Notes under the pieces: generated by a model
Databases searched by the model: none
What the model saw: the letters and a program-made list of their open reading frames with translations, nothing else
Told to the model about the DNA's origin: nothing
From: Desulfotomaculum sp.
GTDB lineage: Bacteria > Bacillota > Desulfotomaculia > Desulfotomaculales > Nap2-2B
Length of the DNA: 64,000 nucleotides
Direction: 5' to 3'
Assembly (NCBI GenBank): GCA_003485325.1
Contig: DMZI01000065.1
Span: 1 to 64,000 of the forward strand
Shown: positions 53,440 to 61,613 of the stretch, piece after piece
Layout of the letters: every line of letters begins with the position of its first letter
How positions within the stretch are numbered: the stretch's first letter is position 1
Translations under genes and position numbers: made by a program

Positions 53440-53484
53440 ATTATGGAAGGGTACACAAAACTGCTTTCCGTACCCTTCCATAAT
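53440..53484 (-). terminator. long inverted repeat after phasin-like gene
   Basis: A perfect 15-bp inverted repeat (ATTATGGAAGGGTAC at 53440 and its complement at 53470) with a 15-base loop, starting four bases past the phasin-like stop; on the minus strand TTTTC follows. Likely a terminator or attenuator between the phasin-like gene and ubiB. Confidence 0.65.
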
Positions 53485-53487
53485 CGG

Positions 53488-53778
53488 TTAACTTAATTTT
53501 TCTCTCAATTCATCCAGCTTTTGTTCCAGCCTTTCAATGTCCTGCCTGGTGGCCAGCCTTAGCTGCCCCGCAGTACAGCATTTCAGACCGATTGCCGCAC
53601 GGAGGGATTCTTTCTCGACCTTCCCTTTGTCTTCCAACTTTCTGATCAGTTCCATGGTTTCATCCCTGGTGGCCCCGCCTTTCTTCGCCAGCTCGTCCGC
53701 GACCTTTTTAGCCATTTCCCTGGCAAGTGAGAGAGCTCCGAGTCCGGTTAAAAAGGTTTTTCCCGCTATTTGCAGCAC
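53488..53778 (-). CDS. phasin-like protein (PhaF/PhaI type)
   Basis: 96 residues. The N-terminal FLTGLGALSLAREMAKKVADEL resembles the phasin/PhaI helix, and a C-terminal coiled coil (TRQDIERLEQKLDELREKL) follows. It contains a CC pair (GLKCCTAG). In clostridia such proteins often neighbour ABC1/UbiB genes, as here. The role is unclear: polyhydroxyalkanoate granule or membrane association. Confidence 0.7.
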   Translation of the reverse strand: MLQIAGKTFLTGLGALSLAREMAKKVADELAKKGGATRDETMELIRKLEDKGKVEKESLRAAIGLKCCTAGQLRLATRQDIERLEQKLDELREKLS

Positions 53779-53822
53779 CTGTTTCAGTCCCTTTCGATGT
53801 AACTCCTGGAAAAAGTTACAAC

Positions 53823-54749
53823 CTATAATATAAGCATCTCATTTATAAACATAGGATTTAACACCCTTTCACCGGTAAAAACGTTTGATTCGTAAAGCGA
53901 AACAAGACATTCGGCAACCTTTGTGCCTGCAGTTTCTCCCGCTTTAATGCATTTTGAGGCCTGGTGCAATTCGTACCATTTTATCTCTTGTACCGCCGGT
54001 CTTACCACTATGGTAATCCCTCCCGCGGGGACCGGATATTCCCGGCTGAGACTTCCTTTGGAACAAAGCTCCAGCGACCGGTTCACCAAGATTAAGCTTT
54101 CCGGAACCACCCAGCTTAATGGTCGCCACAACTTGCTTTGAGTCGCTGAGTTCTGAAACTTGTACCTTAACCACTGACTGGTCTTTAATAATATTCCGGC
54201 ATTATCCACCGGCGAACTGACATCAACCACTATCAACACAAGGGGTTTCATTTCCAATACGGCTGCTGCAGGTACGGGAGCGACCAAGGAGCCGTCTGCA
54301 AGGATGAGGTTGTCTATACGTACCGGGCAAAAAATACCCGGCAAAGCCGTACTTGCCCGTAGCGCCTTGGCTACTGAACCAGTGGTCAGTCGTACTTCTT
54401 CGCCAGTAACAATGTCAGTGGCAACAACCTTCAGGATGGTCCTCAGTTCATGGAATTCTTTATTGCCGGTCAGCATAGCAAAAAAATGTTCCAAGCGCCC
54501 GCCGGCTATAACACCGCGGCGGGGAAAGGTAATGTCGGCCAGTTGCAGCATGTCCTTCCAATACATGCTTAAGGCAATGGCTTGCATTTCTTCTACTTCG
54601 CTCCCGGCTGCATACACAGCCCCAACCACTGCCCCCATACTTGTCCCGGCAATTATATCTATCGGGATACCCGCCCGGCACAAAGCCTTTAATACACCCA
54701 AGTGAGCATAGCCGCGGGCGCCTCCGCCTCCCAGGGCCAATCCCACCAA
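53823..54749 (-). CDS. patatin-like phospholipase (RssA/YlbK type)
   Basis: 308 residues: oxyanion motif GGGGARGYAHLGVL at the very N-terminus, nucleophile in GTSMGAVVGA (S near 37), and catalytic aspartate in DGSLVAPVP. A cytoplasmic serine lipid acyl hydrolase is likely. The only canonical in-frame start is TTG 54749, without a ribosome site, and homologues carry several residues before the glycine motif. A perfect AAGGAGG-GTG start at 54793 is in a different frame, suggesting a one-base indel between 54749 and 54793. Confidence 0.82.
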   Translation of the reverse strand: MVGLALGGGGARGYAHLGVLKALCRAGIPIDIIAGTSMGAVVGAVYAAGSEVEEMQAIALSMYWKDMLQLADITFPRRGVIAGGRLEHFFAMLTGNKEFHELRTILKVVATDIVTGEEVRLTTGSVAKALRASTALPGIFCPVRIDNLILADGSLVAPVPAAAVLEMKPLVLIVVDVSSPVDNAGILLKTSQWLRYKFQNSATQSKLWRPLSWVVPESLILVNRSLELCSKGSLSREYPVPAGGITIVVRPAVQEIKWYELHQASKCIKAGETAGTKVAECLVSLYESNVFTGERVLNPMFINEMLIL

Positions 54750-54803
54750 TGGCCGTGACCGTAACTTATCAATGTTATGCGTTGGATAAACACCTCTACC
54801 TCC

Positions 54804-55424
54804 TTAAGAAGACTTATATTCCAATAGGCATTCCAATTCCTGTATCAGCCAGGTGTTCACAACAGTCATTGCTTCCCGCCCGGGTCGCAACTCCCGTGGG
54901 CGGTATTGCATTTTGCCGATAACAACCGTTATCCTGCCTCTTCGCGGAATACGTGCACCGGGGGGTAACACCGTACTGCTTCCCCGGATTGCTACAGGAA
55001 GAACAGGAGCGCCTGATTTTAAAGCCAAGTAGGCCCAGCCTGGTTGTAAATCCCTTAGTTTCCCTTCTGGCCTAACGCCTCCCTCCGGGAAAATTCCCAG
55101 AGATCCCCCCTCCCCAAGGACCTTTAAGGCCTTCTTGACGGCTGTTACGCCGCCTTCATTTTTCTCAACCGGAATAGCTCCTATGCTGCACAGAAACGGG
55201 CCTACCAACGGCAGGTCAAAAAGATAGGCCGAGGAAAAATAAGTTATTTTACGCGGCAGACATGCTGTCAGCACAAATCCATCCAGTAGGCTGGAGTGAT
55301 TAGCCACGACAATCACGGGACCATTTCGCGGAATGTTTTCCACCCCATAGACAGTAAGTCCATTTCCTATGGTGAATACCAGCCTGCATAGTAATCTGGC
55401 GAACCAGTATATCAAGCTATTCAC
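54804..55424 (-). CDS. plsC: 1-acyl-glycerol-3-phosphate acyltransferase (PlsC)
   Basis: 206 residues with the acyltransferase box NHSSLLDGF (HX4D), GAIPVEKN, and FPEGGVRPEG (FPEGTR-type block), and an N-terminal hydrophobic helix. Makes phosphatidic acid at the membrane. GTG start. Directly upstream of the patatin gene on the same strand. Confidence 0.9.
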   Translation of the reverse strand: MNSLIYWFARLLCRLVFTIGNGLTVYGVENIPRNGPVIVVANHSSLLDGFVLTACLPRKITYFSSAYLFDLPLVGPFLCSIGAIPVEKNEGGVTAVKKALKVLGEGGSLGIFPEGGVRPEGKLRDLQPGWAYLALKSGAPVLPVAIRGSSTVLPPGARIPRRGRITVVIGKMQYRPRELRPGREAMTVVNTWLIQELECLLEYKSS

Positions 55425-55541
55425 ATTAATCCAGTACCTTTCGATTTTGTAACAGGGTTTTACCCTTCATTCCCAAGTACAGGGTTTTTTTGTTTCAACC
55501 TGTACATGTCCCCTGGGCATAAAGGCAATCTTTCCGGTTAC

Positions 55542-55712
55542 CTATTTTTTTATGATTAGTTTTGCAGCATCCAGGCTAGCTGCCGGTCTCCCCGGGGCAA
55601 GGGTATTTTGGCGCATGCGCGTCACCTTGTCCGGTTCCCGGAAGAGTGTGGTTACTATCCGGGGAACCGAATCCGGTGTATCGGCCAAAGCTCCGTATAG
55701 GAGAATAAATCC
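55542..55712 (-). pseudogene. C-terminal relic of a lipid-type glycosyltransferase (GT28)
   Basis: In the gap between plsC and the radical SAM gene one minus-strand frame reads ALADTPDSVPRIVTTLFRE, then PDKVTRMRQNTLAPGRPAAS and LDAAKLIIKK before a stop at 55542. This pattern (DPxxLxxMRxxALxxGRPxAA...AAxLI) is the C-terminus of MGDG-synthase/UgtP-like GT28 enzymes. The frame is closed upstream by TAG at 55713 and has no start, so only the tail of the gene survives. Confidence 0.5.
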
Positions 55713-55721
55713 CTATTGGTT

Positions 55722-57104
55722 CTAAAACCCCTCTGCCTTAAGCTGGCCCTGCCGTTGTGTCCGGATACCGTCGGCCGTGCATCCCCATGCCCGGGAGCAG
55801 CCGTCCAGGTGATCCGCGATGATGCCCTTTAGAACGCTGTCTGCCCCCTCGTGAGTCGGGCGGGCGCCGCACTCAGCCACAATCTCCCGCAGGGCCTCCG
55901 GTACATCGATGATGGGACAGGGGCGCAAGAAGTTATCGTGGAAGGGCTGGCGCTTCTGGTAAGCCGCAAACAGCGGAGACCGCAGCACTTCCACCAGGCT
56001 TTTGTCATTAATATTGTCCACCGCGAAGTGTACGAAGGCGCATGGCTCCACGTTACCGGCGGCGTTAATGTGGAAATAGCGCCGCCCTCCGGCGATACAG
56101 CCTTCGGTCAACTCGCCGTCATTCCAAAAATCGCCGATTTGAATGGGCTTGTGGGTACGGATGTGCGGAATGCGCTCTGCCAGGTAGGCCCGCTGCTCCG
56201 GTGTTACCATCAGGTTTACGTCGGGATTGCGGCCGATGGGGATATAGTGGAAAGTCCAGCCATAAGTGACCCCCTTGTCAACAAGGAAATCAATGAACTC
56301 GTCGCCGGTTACTTCAATTACGTTATTTCTCGTGATGGTGATGGAAACGCCGAATACTGCCCCCCTCTCCCGCAAAAGGTCCATGGCCCTCATTACTCTG
56401 TCGAAGGTACCGGCGCCGCGGCGGGCGTCGGTACAATCCTTCCACCCCTCCAGACTGATGGCCGGCGAAAAGTTGCCCGCCTCTACGATCCTGTCAGCTG
56501 CCTTTTCGTTGATCAGTGTCCCGTTGGTATAGGCCATAAAGGCCATGTCGTTATGCTTGCCCATCAGGTCGAACAGGTGCGGGTAAACCAGGGGCTCGCC
56601 GCCTGAAAACACGATCCAGTGGATGCCCAGTTCCTTAGCCTCGCTGAACAGGCGGTCCAGCCTTTCCGGACTGAGGGAGTTTTTCTGTGAATACCTGCCC
56701 GCCCAGCACCCCTCACAGGCCAGGTTACAGGCGCTGGTGGGGTCCACCAGGATAAAATTAGGTACGTTCATACCAAGTTTTTTCTCCATCATCCTCTGCT
56801 GCGGAATGCCCTGCAGCATGGACCTGACAAACCAGTTGTAGACCAGCCGGGAACGCACATTCGGGTGGGTATTCCGGAGCAAATTGTTAATCATCGTACG
56901 GATGGCGGGATTGTTCCTGTAAGCAGCCGCCACCTTATCCGCCATATTTTTGTGCCGTTCCTGCACAGCCAGAAATCTGACCAGCTTCAGAAGCCGCATG
57001 AAACTTTTTTCCGGGTCCCTGATCATATGGGACAGTACGGTGTTCAGCAGCTGTATGGCTACAAAATCTCTTGCCGACCTCAGTTTCGGCGCTTGCCAGC
57101 GCAT
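55722..57104 (-). CDS. radical SAM/SPASM protein, possibly lipid-acting
   Basis: 460 residues. About 115 N-terminal residues of helices (RNTHPNVRSRLVYNWFV) precede a radical SAM core with CNLACEGC near residue 128, SGGEPLVYPH and GTLINEKAAD. The C-terminal part has more cysteines in SPASM fashion (EGCIAGGRRYFHINAAGNVEPCAF, CPIID, CGARPTHEG, CSRAWGC). The DPTSACNL motif and helical lead resemble a clostridial group related to archaeal tetraether synthase and bacterial membrane-spanning lipid synthase. PlsC and patatin lie next to it. The lipid role is inference. Confidence 0.82.
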   Translation of the reverse strand: MRWQAPKLRSARDFVAIQLLNTVLSHMIRDPEKSFMRLLKLVRFLAVQERHKNMADKVAAAYRNNPAIRTMINNLLRNTHPNVRSRLVYNWFVRSMLQGIPQQRMMEKKLGMNVPNFILVDPTSACNLACEGCWAGRYSQKNSLSPERLDRLFSEAKELGIHWIVFSGGEPLVYPHLFDLMGKHNDMAFMAYTNGTLINEKAADRIVEAGNFSPAISLEGWKDCTDARRGAGTFDRVMRAMDLLRERGAVFGVSITITRNNVIEVTGDEFIDFLVDKGVTYGWTFHYIPIGRNPDVNLMVTPEQRAYLAERIPHIRTHKPIQIGDFWNDGELTEGCIAGGRRYFHINAAGNVEPCAFVHFAVDNINDKSLVEVLRSPLFAAYQKRQPFHDNFLRPCPIIDVPEALREIVAECGARPTHEGADSVLKGIIADHLDGCSRAWGCTADGIRTQRQGQLKAEGF

Positions 57105-57249
57105 ATTACCCCTCCTCGTGCTTTACTGAAATATCATCTGTGCCATTTTTTCCTGAAAATCAACTTCACCCGCATCACCACCATCCTCCTTTATTATTTA
57201 ACCCAATTGCCCAAAATAACACAAAAGGCCAAATATCTTTATAAAAAAA

Positions 57250-57942
57250 TTAAAAGGCGCGTTCCAGGGCTTCATTCAGGAAACCCAGCAGAAGCTTTTT
57301 TTCCCCTGCGTCACATTCCGAAAGATACTGGTGAAACCTTCGTATAAAAGTGAAAGATTTGCCGTTAATGACTTCCTTCATGTTTTTTGTCATTGTCCCG
57401 ATCACCGTTCCGGCAAAGAAAATCAATGTCATTTCGGGCTTTGACGGCAACGTCAGCAGGTGCAGCAGTGTGTCGGCGCTCCTTGAACCCAGGTTTTTCA
57501 GGTAAGCGACGAGCAAGGCGATTGTATATGCGCTGAAAGTTACAGGCGTTTCAATCCTGCTCATCTCTTCCATCAGATTGTCTATAACCTTTTTGGTACC
57601 CGTACTTTTCATATTGTCAAAAAAATCAAGCAGCTTTTCCTTAATCGCAGACCATTCTTCCAGCGGTAAGGCCTTTCCCGCTTCGGAGGAATACAATCGC
57701 AGGGCGCCGGCCGTCGGCAGAAACATGACCATCGAGCGGCCCGGGTTTTTGACTTCACGACCGACAGAGTATTCGGCACGCAGAAAACCCTGCTTTTCCA
57801 ATTCCCTGAGAATATCGTAAGCTGTCCACTTGCTTACTTTAAGGGCCTCCCCCACGGTTGCGTAGTGAACCGGAAGGCCGGTCTGATGAAACAGATTAAC
57901 GATCTTGTTTAAGAATTCTTTGCGGCGCCTGGTCAGTGTCAT
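57250..57942 (-). CDS. winged-helix transcriptional regulator
   Basis: 231 residues from ATG 57942 (GGGGAGAGG before it); the frame stays open upstream but that part is not protein-like. N-terminal winged helix: FHQTGLPVHYATVGEALKVS, KWTAYDILRELEKQGFLRAE. The rest is helical and hydrophobic (TIALLVAYLKNLG, LIFFAGTVIGTMTKNM), with no recognised ligand domain. It precedes the radical SAM gene by 145 bases on the same strand, so it probably controls that gene or the cluster. Confidence 0.75.
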   Translation of the reverse strand: MTLTRRRKEFLNKIVNLFHQTGLPVHYATVGEALKVSKWTAYDILRELEKQGFLRAEYSVGREVKNPGRSMVMFLPTAGALRLYSSEAGKALPLEEWSAIKEKLLDFFDNMKSTGTKKVIDNLMEEMSRIETPVTFSAYTIALLVAYLKNLGSRSADTLLHLLTLPSKPEMTLIFFAGTVIGTMTKNMKEVINGKSFTFIRRFHQYLSECDAGEKKLLLGFLNEALERAF

Positions 57943-58121
57943 TTTCCTCTCCCCGTCATTATTTATCACCCAAAATACCAAAATATTATTTTTAACATTG
58001 TAACAGCTCCGGCTCCCCCATGTCAACGGATAAAACATGTAAATAGATAAAACCCGTATCATGCCAGGTGAAAACATTTGACCTTGTATGGTACGCGGAG
58101 TAATCAGGGTAAGCCCGGCAA

Positions 58122-58238
58122 TCAGAAATGCCCCCGCCGCCCCCGCTTTTTTTCCTCCCGCCATGCGTACAGGCCGTAACTGGCCAAGTGCACGGCAATG
58201 CCCAACACTGCCGCCATCACCATGGCTTGAAAAAACAT
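58122..58238 (-). CDS. tiny membrane protein, possibly frameshifted
   Basis: 38 residues from ATG 58238 (AGAGGG upstream): one membrane helix (FFQAMVMAAVLGIAVHLASY) then GLYAWREEKKRGRRGHF and stop. At the A7 run (GGAAAAAAAGC, minus strand) a shift into the other frame gives GKKAGAAGAFLIAGLTLITP, a good second helix. So the intact gene may be a two-helix protein with an indel in A7, or the run may be a slippage site. No name. Confidence 0.5.
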   Translation of the reverse strand: MFFQAMVMAAVLGIAVHLASYGLYAWREEKKRGRRGHF

Positions 58239-58338
58239 GGGCTGTTTTCCCTCTGTTGGTTTTGCGCGCTAGATTTCCAGCCCAATTGCACAATATAAAG
58301 GCATAACGGCATGAAAAAAGCGCCAATGTGCCCCTGAT

Positions 58339-58620
58339 ATGATAAAAGTATTGGAAAATGATAGCCGTAAACTCTTTACGAAAGTACTGAATGAATATGA
58401 AGATAAGATTAAAAAAGAAGGCATTGCAGTAAGTTCGGTAATCCTAGATGAGAGTTCGGGCAAAGCAATTGTCCATTATGCAGAGAAGGAAGAATTTGAT
58501 TTAATAGTGATGGGTTCAGGCAACCGTGGAACTATAGGAAGACTACTCAATGGTCTGGGTAGTGTTTCCAATTACGTGCTTCAGCATGCTAAGTGTTCGG
58601 TCCTGATTATTAAAAACTAA
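58339..58620 (+). pseudogene. universal stress protein fragment (UspA C-terminal)
   Basis: 93 residues matching only the second half of UspA: GKAIVHYAEKEEFDLIVMGS, GNRGTIGRLLNGLGSVSNYVL and the C-terminal HAKCSVLIIK, which hold the ATP-binding GxxGx9GS/T motif. The first 45-50 residues with the N-terminal strand are missing and the ATG lacks a ribosome site, so this is a 5'-truncated gene. Confidence 0.75.
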
Positions 58621-58722
58621 AGAGAAAAGAAAACATGACTTATGTAGTTCCTGGTAAATAGCCCCAATTCCATAGCCACAAAAACGGCTGCGATGGCCAA
58701 AATATTTCGATGAATCTTGAAG
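58617..58722 (-). other. possible exon fragment after group II intron 3' end
   Basis: Directly after the predicted intron 3' end one minus-strand frame stays open for 34 codons with a hydrophobic helix (NILAIAAVFVAMELGLF) and stops at 58617, overlapping the UspA stop. It looks like the tail of a membrane protein interrupted by the intron. I cannot name it. Confidence 0.35.
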
Positions 58723-58794
58723 ATCGAGTAGTAGGGGGCGGCAAGCCCCCGACCTCTCATACCACCGTACGAACCGTTCGGTATACGGCGGTTC
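58723..58794 (-). mobile_element. group II intron domains V and VI (3' end)
   Basis: On the minus strand a 34-base helix (58761-58794; GAACCGCCGTATACC paired with CGGTACGGTGGT-like arm) has the length and catalytic CCG/GTACGGTGG pattern of domain V. A GC-rich hairpin follows (GGGGGCTTGCCGCCCCC) and the segment ends CTACTCGAT, typical of domain VI and the 3' splice end. The rest of the ribozyme upstream is absent. Confidence 0.75.
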
Positions 58795-59090
58795 ATGTTG
58801 TAAAACGAAGATAATCATACCTTTCGATTAAACTCTTCAGCCCTTGTTCTCGCCAGAAGGCGAGGCCGATGGCTTTATTTACCTGCGGAGTTTTGGACAG
58901 ACACCAGTACCCTTTACGTGAGCGGCTAATGAGCGAGGCCCAATCCGTTGGAAGTTTGAAGACGGGCCAGAGCACAACGTTTTCATGATATGGGCTTTTT
59001 ATCAGCGGGCACTCAAGTTGCAGTTCGCGGTTGTTTGTGTAAAGTTTGTATGAAATTTTCCTAATAATAATCTTGCGTTAGGGAGGTCAG
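58793..59090 (-). pseudogene. C-terminal relic of intron-encoded protein
   Basis: A minus-strand frame just before domain V ends in GYWCLSKTPQVNKAIGLAFW, then REQGLKSLIERYDYLRFTT; upstream it reads KLYTNNRELQLECPLIKSPY. The tail resembles C-terminal ends of group II intron reverse transcriptase/maturases. The frame has no start and ends abruptly at the ABC gene, so only about 95 codons remain. Family assignment rests mainly on its position before domain V. Confidence 0.5.
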
Positions 59091-59093
59091 CTG

Positions 59094-59840
59094 CTAAGCG
59101 TGTTCATGTTCGCCTCTGCCTTCAAGCAAAGCAAGTATATGATTGTAGTATGCCGGAAAAGGCTCTTCTGCAATAACCCTCTCTCCAGGGGGAATATTGA
59201 TTTCCAGAGTGTCAAGCGTTGTTGTGGGTTTTGCGGAAAGAACCAGTATAAAGTGACCCAGCAGCAGCGCATCCAGGATGTCGTGTGTGACGAAGACAAT
59301 AGTACGCGGATTTTTTATCCACATCCCGGCAACCTGTTGGACGAGTTCCATCCGCAGGGGGACGTCAAGGGATTTAAAAGGTTCATCCAAAAGAAGAAGG
59401 TCATGTGGAAATGCAAAGGCGCGGCAGAGGGCAAGCCGTTGCTTCATACCCCCGCTGAGGGTCTTGGGATAGCTGTTTCTATATTCATACAGGCCCATAG
59501 CCTTCAGATGCAGATCAATAAGTTTCTGCCGTTGGAGCATGGTTAGATCCTGCAGCACAAAAGAAATATTTTCAGAGACGGTTTTCCAGGGCAAAAGACG
59601 CGTTTCCTGGAATACACAACTTATTCGCAGATTTGCCGTTCCGGAAATATAGCCCCTGTCCGGCTGCTCCAGGCCGGTCAGAAGGTTAAGGATGGTTGTT
59701 TTGCCGCAGCCCGAGGGTCCGATCAGGCAGATAATCCTCCCCGCCGGCACAGAAAAGGAAAAATCGTCAAGCACACTGGTCTGACCGAATGATTTATAAA
59801 CATGGTTAAAACCAATATAATCTAAAGGGATCACTTCCAT
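59094..59840 (-). CDS. ABC transporter ATPase (SsuB/TauB/NrtD type)
   Basis: 248 residues: Walker A GPSGCGKTTILNLL near residue 40, signature LSGGMKQRLALCRAF, Walker B LLLLDEPFKSLD and the switch histidine in VFVTHD. Third gene of an importer operon, overlapping the permease by 10 bases. Class serves sulfonates, taurine, nitrate, or pyrimidine precursors; the substrate is unknown. The stop abuts the intron relic, so the end may be altered. Confidence 0.9.
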   Translation of the reverse strand: MEVIPLDYIGFNHVYKSFGQTSVLDDFSFSVPAGRIICLIGPSGCGKTTILNLLTGLEQPDRGYISGTANLRISCVFQETRLLPWKTVSENISFVLQDLTMLQRQKLIDLHLKAMGLYEYRNSYPKTLSGGMKQRLALCRAFAFPHDLLLLDEPFKSLDVPLRMELVQQVAGMWIKNPRTIVFVTHDILDALLLGHFILVLSAKPTTTLDTLEINIPPGERVIAEEPFPAYYNHILALLEGRGEHEHA

Positions 59841-60583
59841 TGATTCAGTTTTTGCCGTGACAGGTAAGATAGCAGCCGATCCGTCAGAAGGCCAAGGATG
59901 ATTAAAAAAATGGTCCAGGCAAACAGGGCGGCGGTTTCAAGATTTGTCCTTGCGACAGCCATCCCTGCGCCTACTCCCTGATTGACGCTGAGCAGTTCCG
60001 CCATAGCCACCGCCCTCCAGGTTGTGCCGAGAGCTGCAGCAAGGCCCGCAAAAAGATAAGGAATCACTTGGGGGAAGTAGACTTCCCTGATTATCCGCAG
60101 TTTATCGACACGAAAAACGCCGGCCATCTGCAGCAACTGCAGGTCAACGCTTTTAATACCCTGGATTGTGTTAATGATGATCAGGGGCAGGGTGGTTATG
60201 AACACCACAAATAATGGAACCCTTGAAAAGCCAATCCAGATCATGGCTAAAAGAAGCCAGGAGATCAACGGGGTTACCTGCAGGACAACAACCAGGGGCT
60301 GAAAAAGGCTGGCCGCAGTCTGGTTAAGGCCTATTAAAAAGCCCAGTGGTGTTCCCGCCAGGACGGCCAGTCCGAATCCAGCGAAGCCGCGGATTATGGT
60401 TTGGCGGCCCTGCTCCCAGAGAAGCCCGCTGACCGCCAGCGAAAAAAAGGAATGCCATGTTTCAATGGGAGAAGGAACTATTACCGGGTTATAAAAACCG
60501 GAAATAAATTGCCATACTGCCAGGAATAATACCAGGCTAAAAAGAGGCGCAATATGCTTAGATTTTAAGAAAGAATTTTTCAT
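59831..60583 (-). CDS. ABC transporter permease (SsuC/TauC type)
   Basis: About 250 residues with six membrane segments and the EAA-type loop GVFRVDKLRIIREVYFPQVIP. ATG 60583 is preferred over GTG 60598; either overlaps the end of the binding-protein gene. Inner-membrane part of the importer. Confidence 0.88.
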   Translation of the reverse strand: MKNSFLKSKHIAPLFSLVLFLAVWQFISGFYNPVIVPSPIETWHSFFSLAVSGLLWEQGRQTIIRGFAGFGLAVLAGTPLGFLIGLNQTAASLFQPLVVVLQVTPLISWLLLAMIWIGFSRVPLFVVFITTLPLIIINTIQGIKSVDLQLLQMAGVFRVDKLRIIREVYFPQVIPYLFAGLAAALGTTWRAVAMAELLSVNQGVGAGMAVARTNLETAALFAWTIFLIILGLLTDRLLSYLSRQKLNQWK

Positions 60584-61553
60584 CAGGCAGTTTTCCACCT
60601 ACCATCTCCGGAGATAGTTCCAACAATCTTGTAAGATAAATTTCCACGTCATTTTTGGCTTTTTCCCCCTCAACGAATTTGAGGTGCGTTCGTTTAATAC
60701 TTTGAACAAAAACCGGAGCGGGTATTTGCAAACTGGTCTGAACCAGGGAAGCTGAACCGGCCGGGTTTTTTACGGTTTCGTCCAGTGCACTGGCATAAGC
60801 TTGCTGGAATGAGGCTAGCAAAGAAGGGTAAGAATTCGCAAAGCTGTTTCTGACAATCATTCCAGCCTGGGGTAATCCGGTATTTTTCCCTTCAACAGCC
60901 TGCCAGTTCTCGTAAAAATCTTTTACTAGCCTTGCTTTGTTGCTTTTAAGCAGCACCTGGGTTACCATCGGTTCCGGAAGAACGGCGTTTTTCGCCAGCC
61001 CGCTAATCATCATTTTGGCAATTTCCGGCGATTCAAGGTAAGTTATCTTAAGATCATTTTCTGAAATCCCGTTTTTATGGAGAAAATAACGCGTCAGAAC
61101 ATCCGGAGTAGATCCTCTTGCGCCCACGTAAAGGTCTTTACCTTTAAGGTCATCCCATTTGTTTATCCCGTTTTCTGTTGAGATAAGATACAAAATACCC
61201 CAGGTATTTACATCGGCCAGGGAGATGTCAACCTTATTGTTGTATAATTTAGCTGCCATATTTACCGGGATGATCGTGAAATCGGCTTCATTCCTGATTA
61301 CGCGGGTGGTGGCTTCCTCGACAGTCTTATAGATAATCAGGTTTATTTTTACGCCTGAAGTCAGACCTTGGCCGGCCATTTTTAGAAGGGGGGCTGTTGC
61401 AGGGGCTATCGGGGCTTGAACGGTAATTTGGTCCGGCATTTTTAAGGATTCTTTTTGTTCTTTATTACCTGTTGGCGTCTTAGCGCATCCGGCAATAAGC
61501 AGCGCGATAATCAAACCGATGATTAATAAAGCTTTTTTAATCAATTTTTTCAC
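60558..61553 (-). CDS. ABC transporter substrate-binding lipoprotein
   Basis: 331 residues. A lipoprotein signal (KKALLIIGLIIALLIAGC, lipobox LIAG-C) precedes an NMT1/SsuA-type binding fold (TVQAPIAPATAPLLKMAGQG, YVGARGSTPDVLTRYFLHKNG). First gene of the importer operon. GTG 61553 overlaps its ribosome site; TTG 61544 is better spaced from AAGGTG. Ligand unknown. Confidence 0.88.
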   Translation of the reverse strand: MKKLIKKALLIIGLIIALLIAGCAKTPTGNKEQKESLKMPDQITVQAPIAPATAPLLKMAGQGLTSGVKINLIIYKTVEEATTRVIRNEADFTIIPVNMAAKLYNNKVDISLADVNTWGILYLISTENGINKWDDLKGKDLYVGARGSTPDVLTRYFLHKNGISENDLKITYLESPEIAKMMISGLAKNAVLPEPMVTQVLLKSNKARLVKDFYENWQAVEGKNTGLPQAGMIVRNSFANSYPSLLASFQQAYASALDETVKNPAGSASLVQTSLQIPAPVFVQSIKRTHLKFVEGEKAKNDVEIYLTRLLELSPEMVGGKLPDEKFFLKI

Positions 61554-61613
61554 CTTCCTTCTGTCTTAATCAAGAATAGGAGTTTCAAAATTTTTCCCTT
61601 TGCGCTACGTTCG

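Noticed and set aside
55487..55516. Inverted repeat around GTACAGG...CCTGTAC as a terminator
   Set aside because: The T-run is inside the loop, not after the stem, so it does not look like an intrinsic terminator.
57943..58326. Long upstream extension of the winged-helix regulator
   Set aside because: The extension is open by chance: it crosses an AT-rich promoter-like gap and the tiny membrane gene, while ATG 57942 has a clear ribosome site and begins the HTH.
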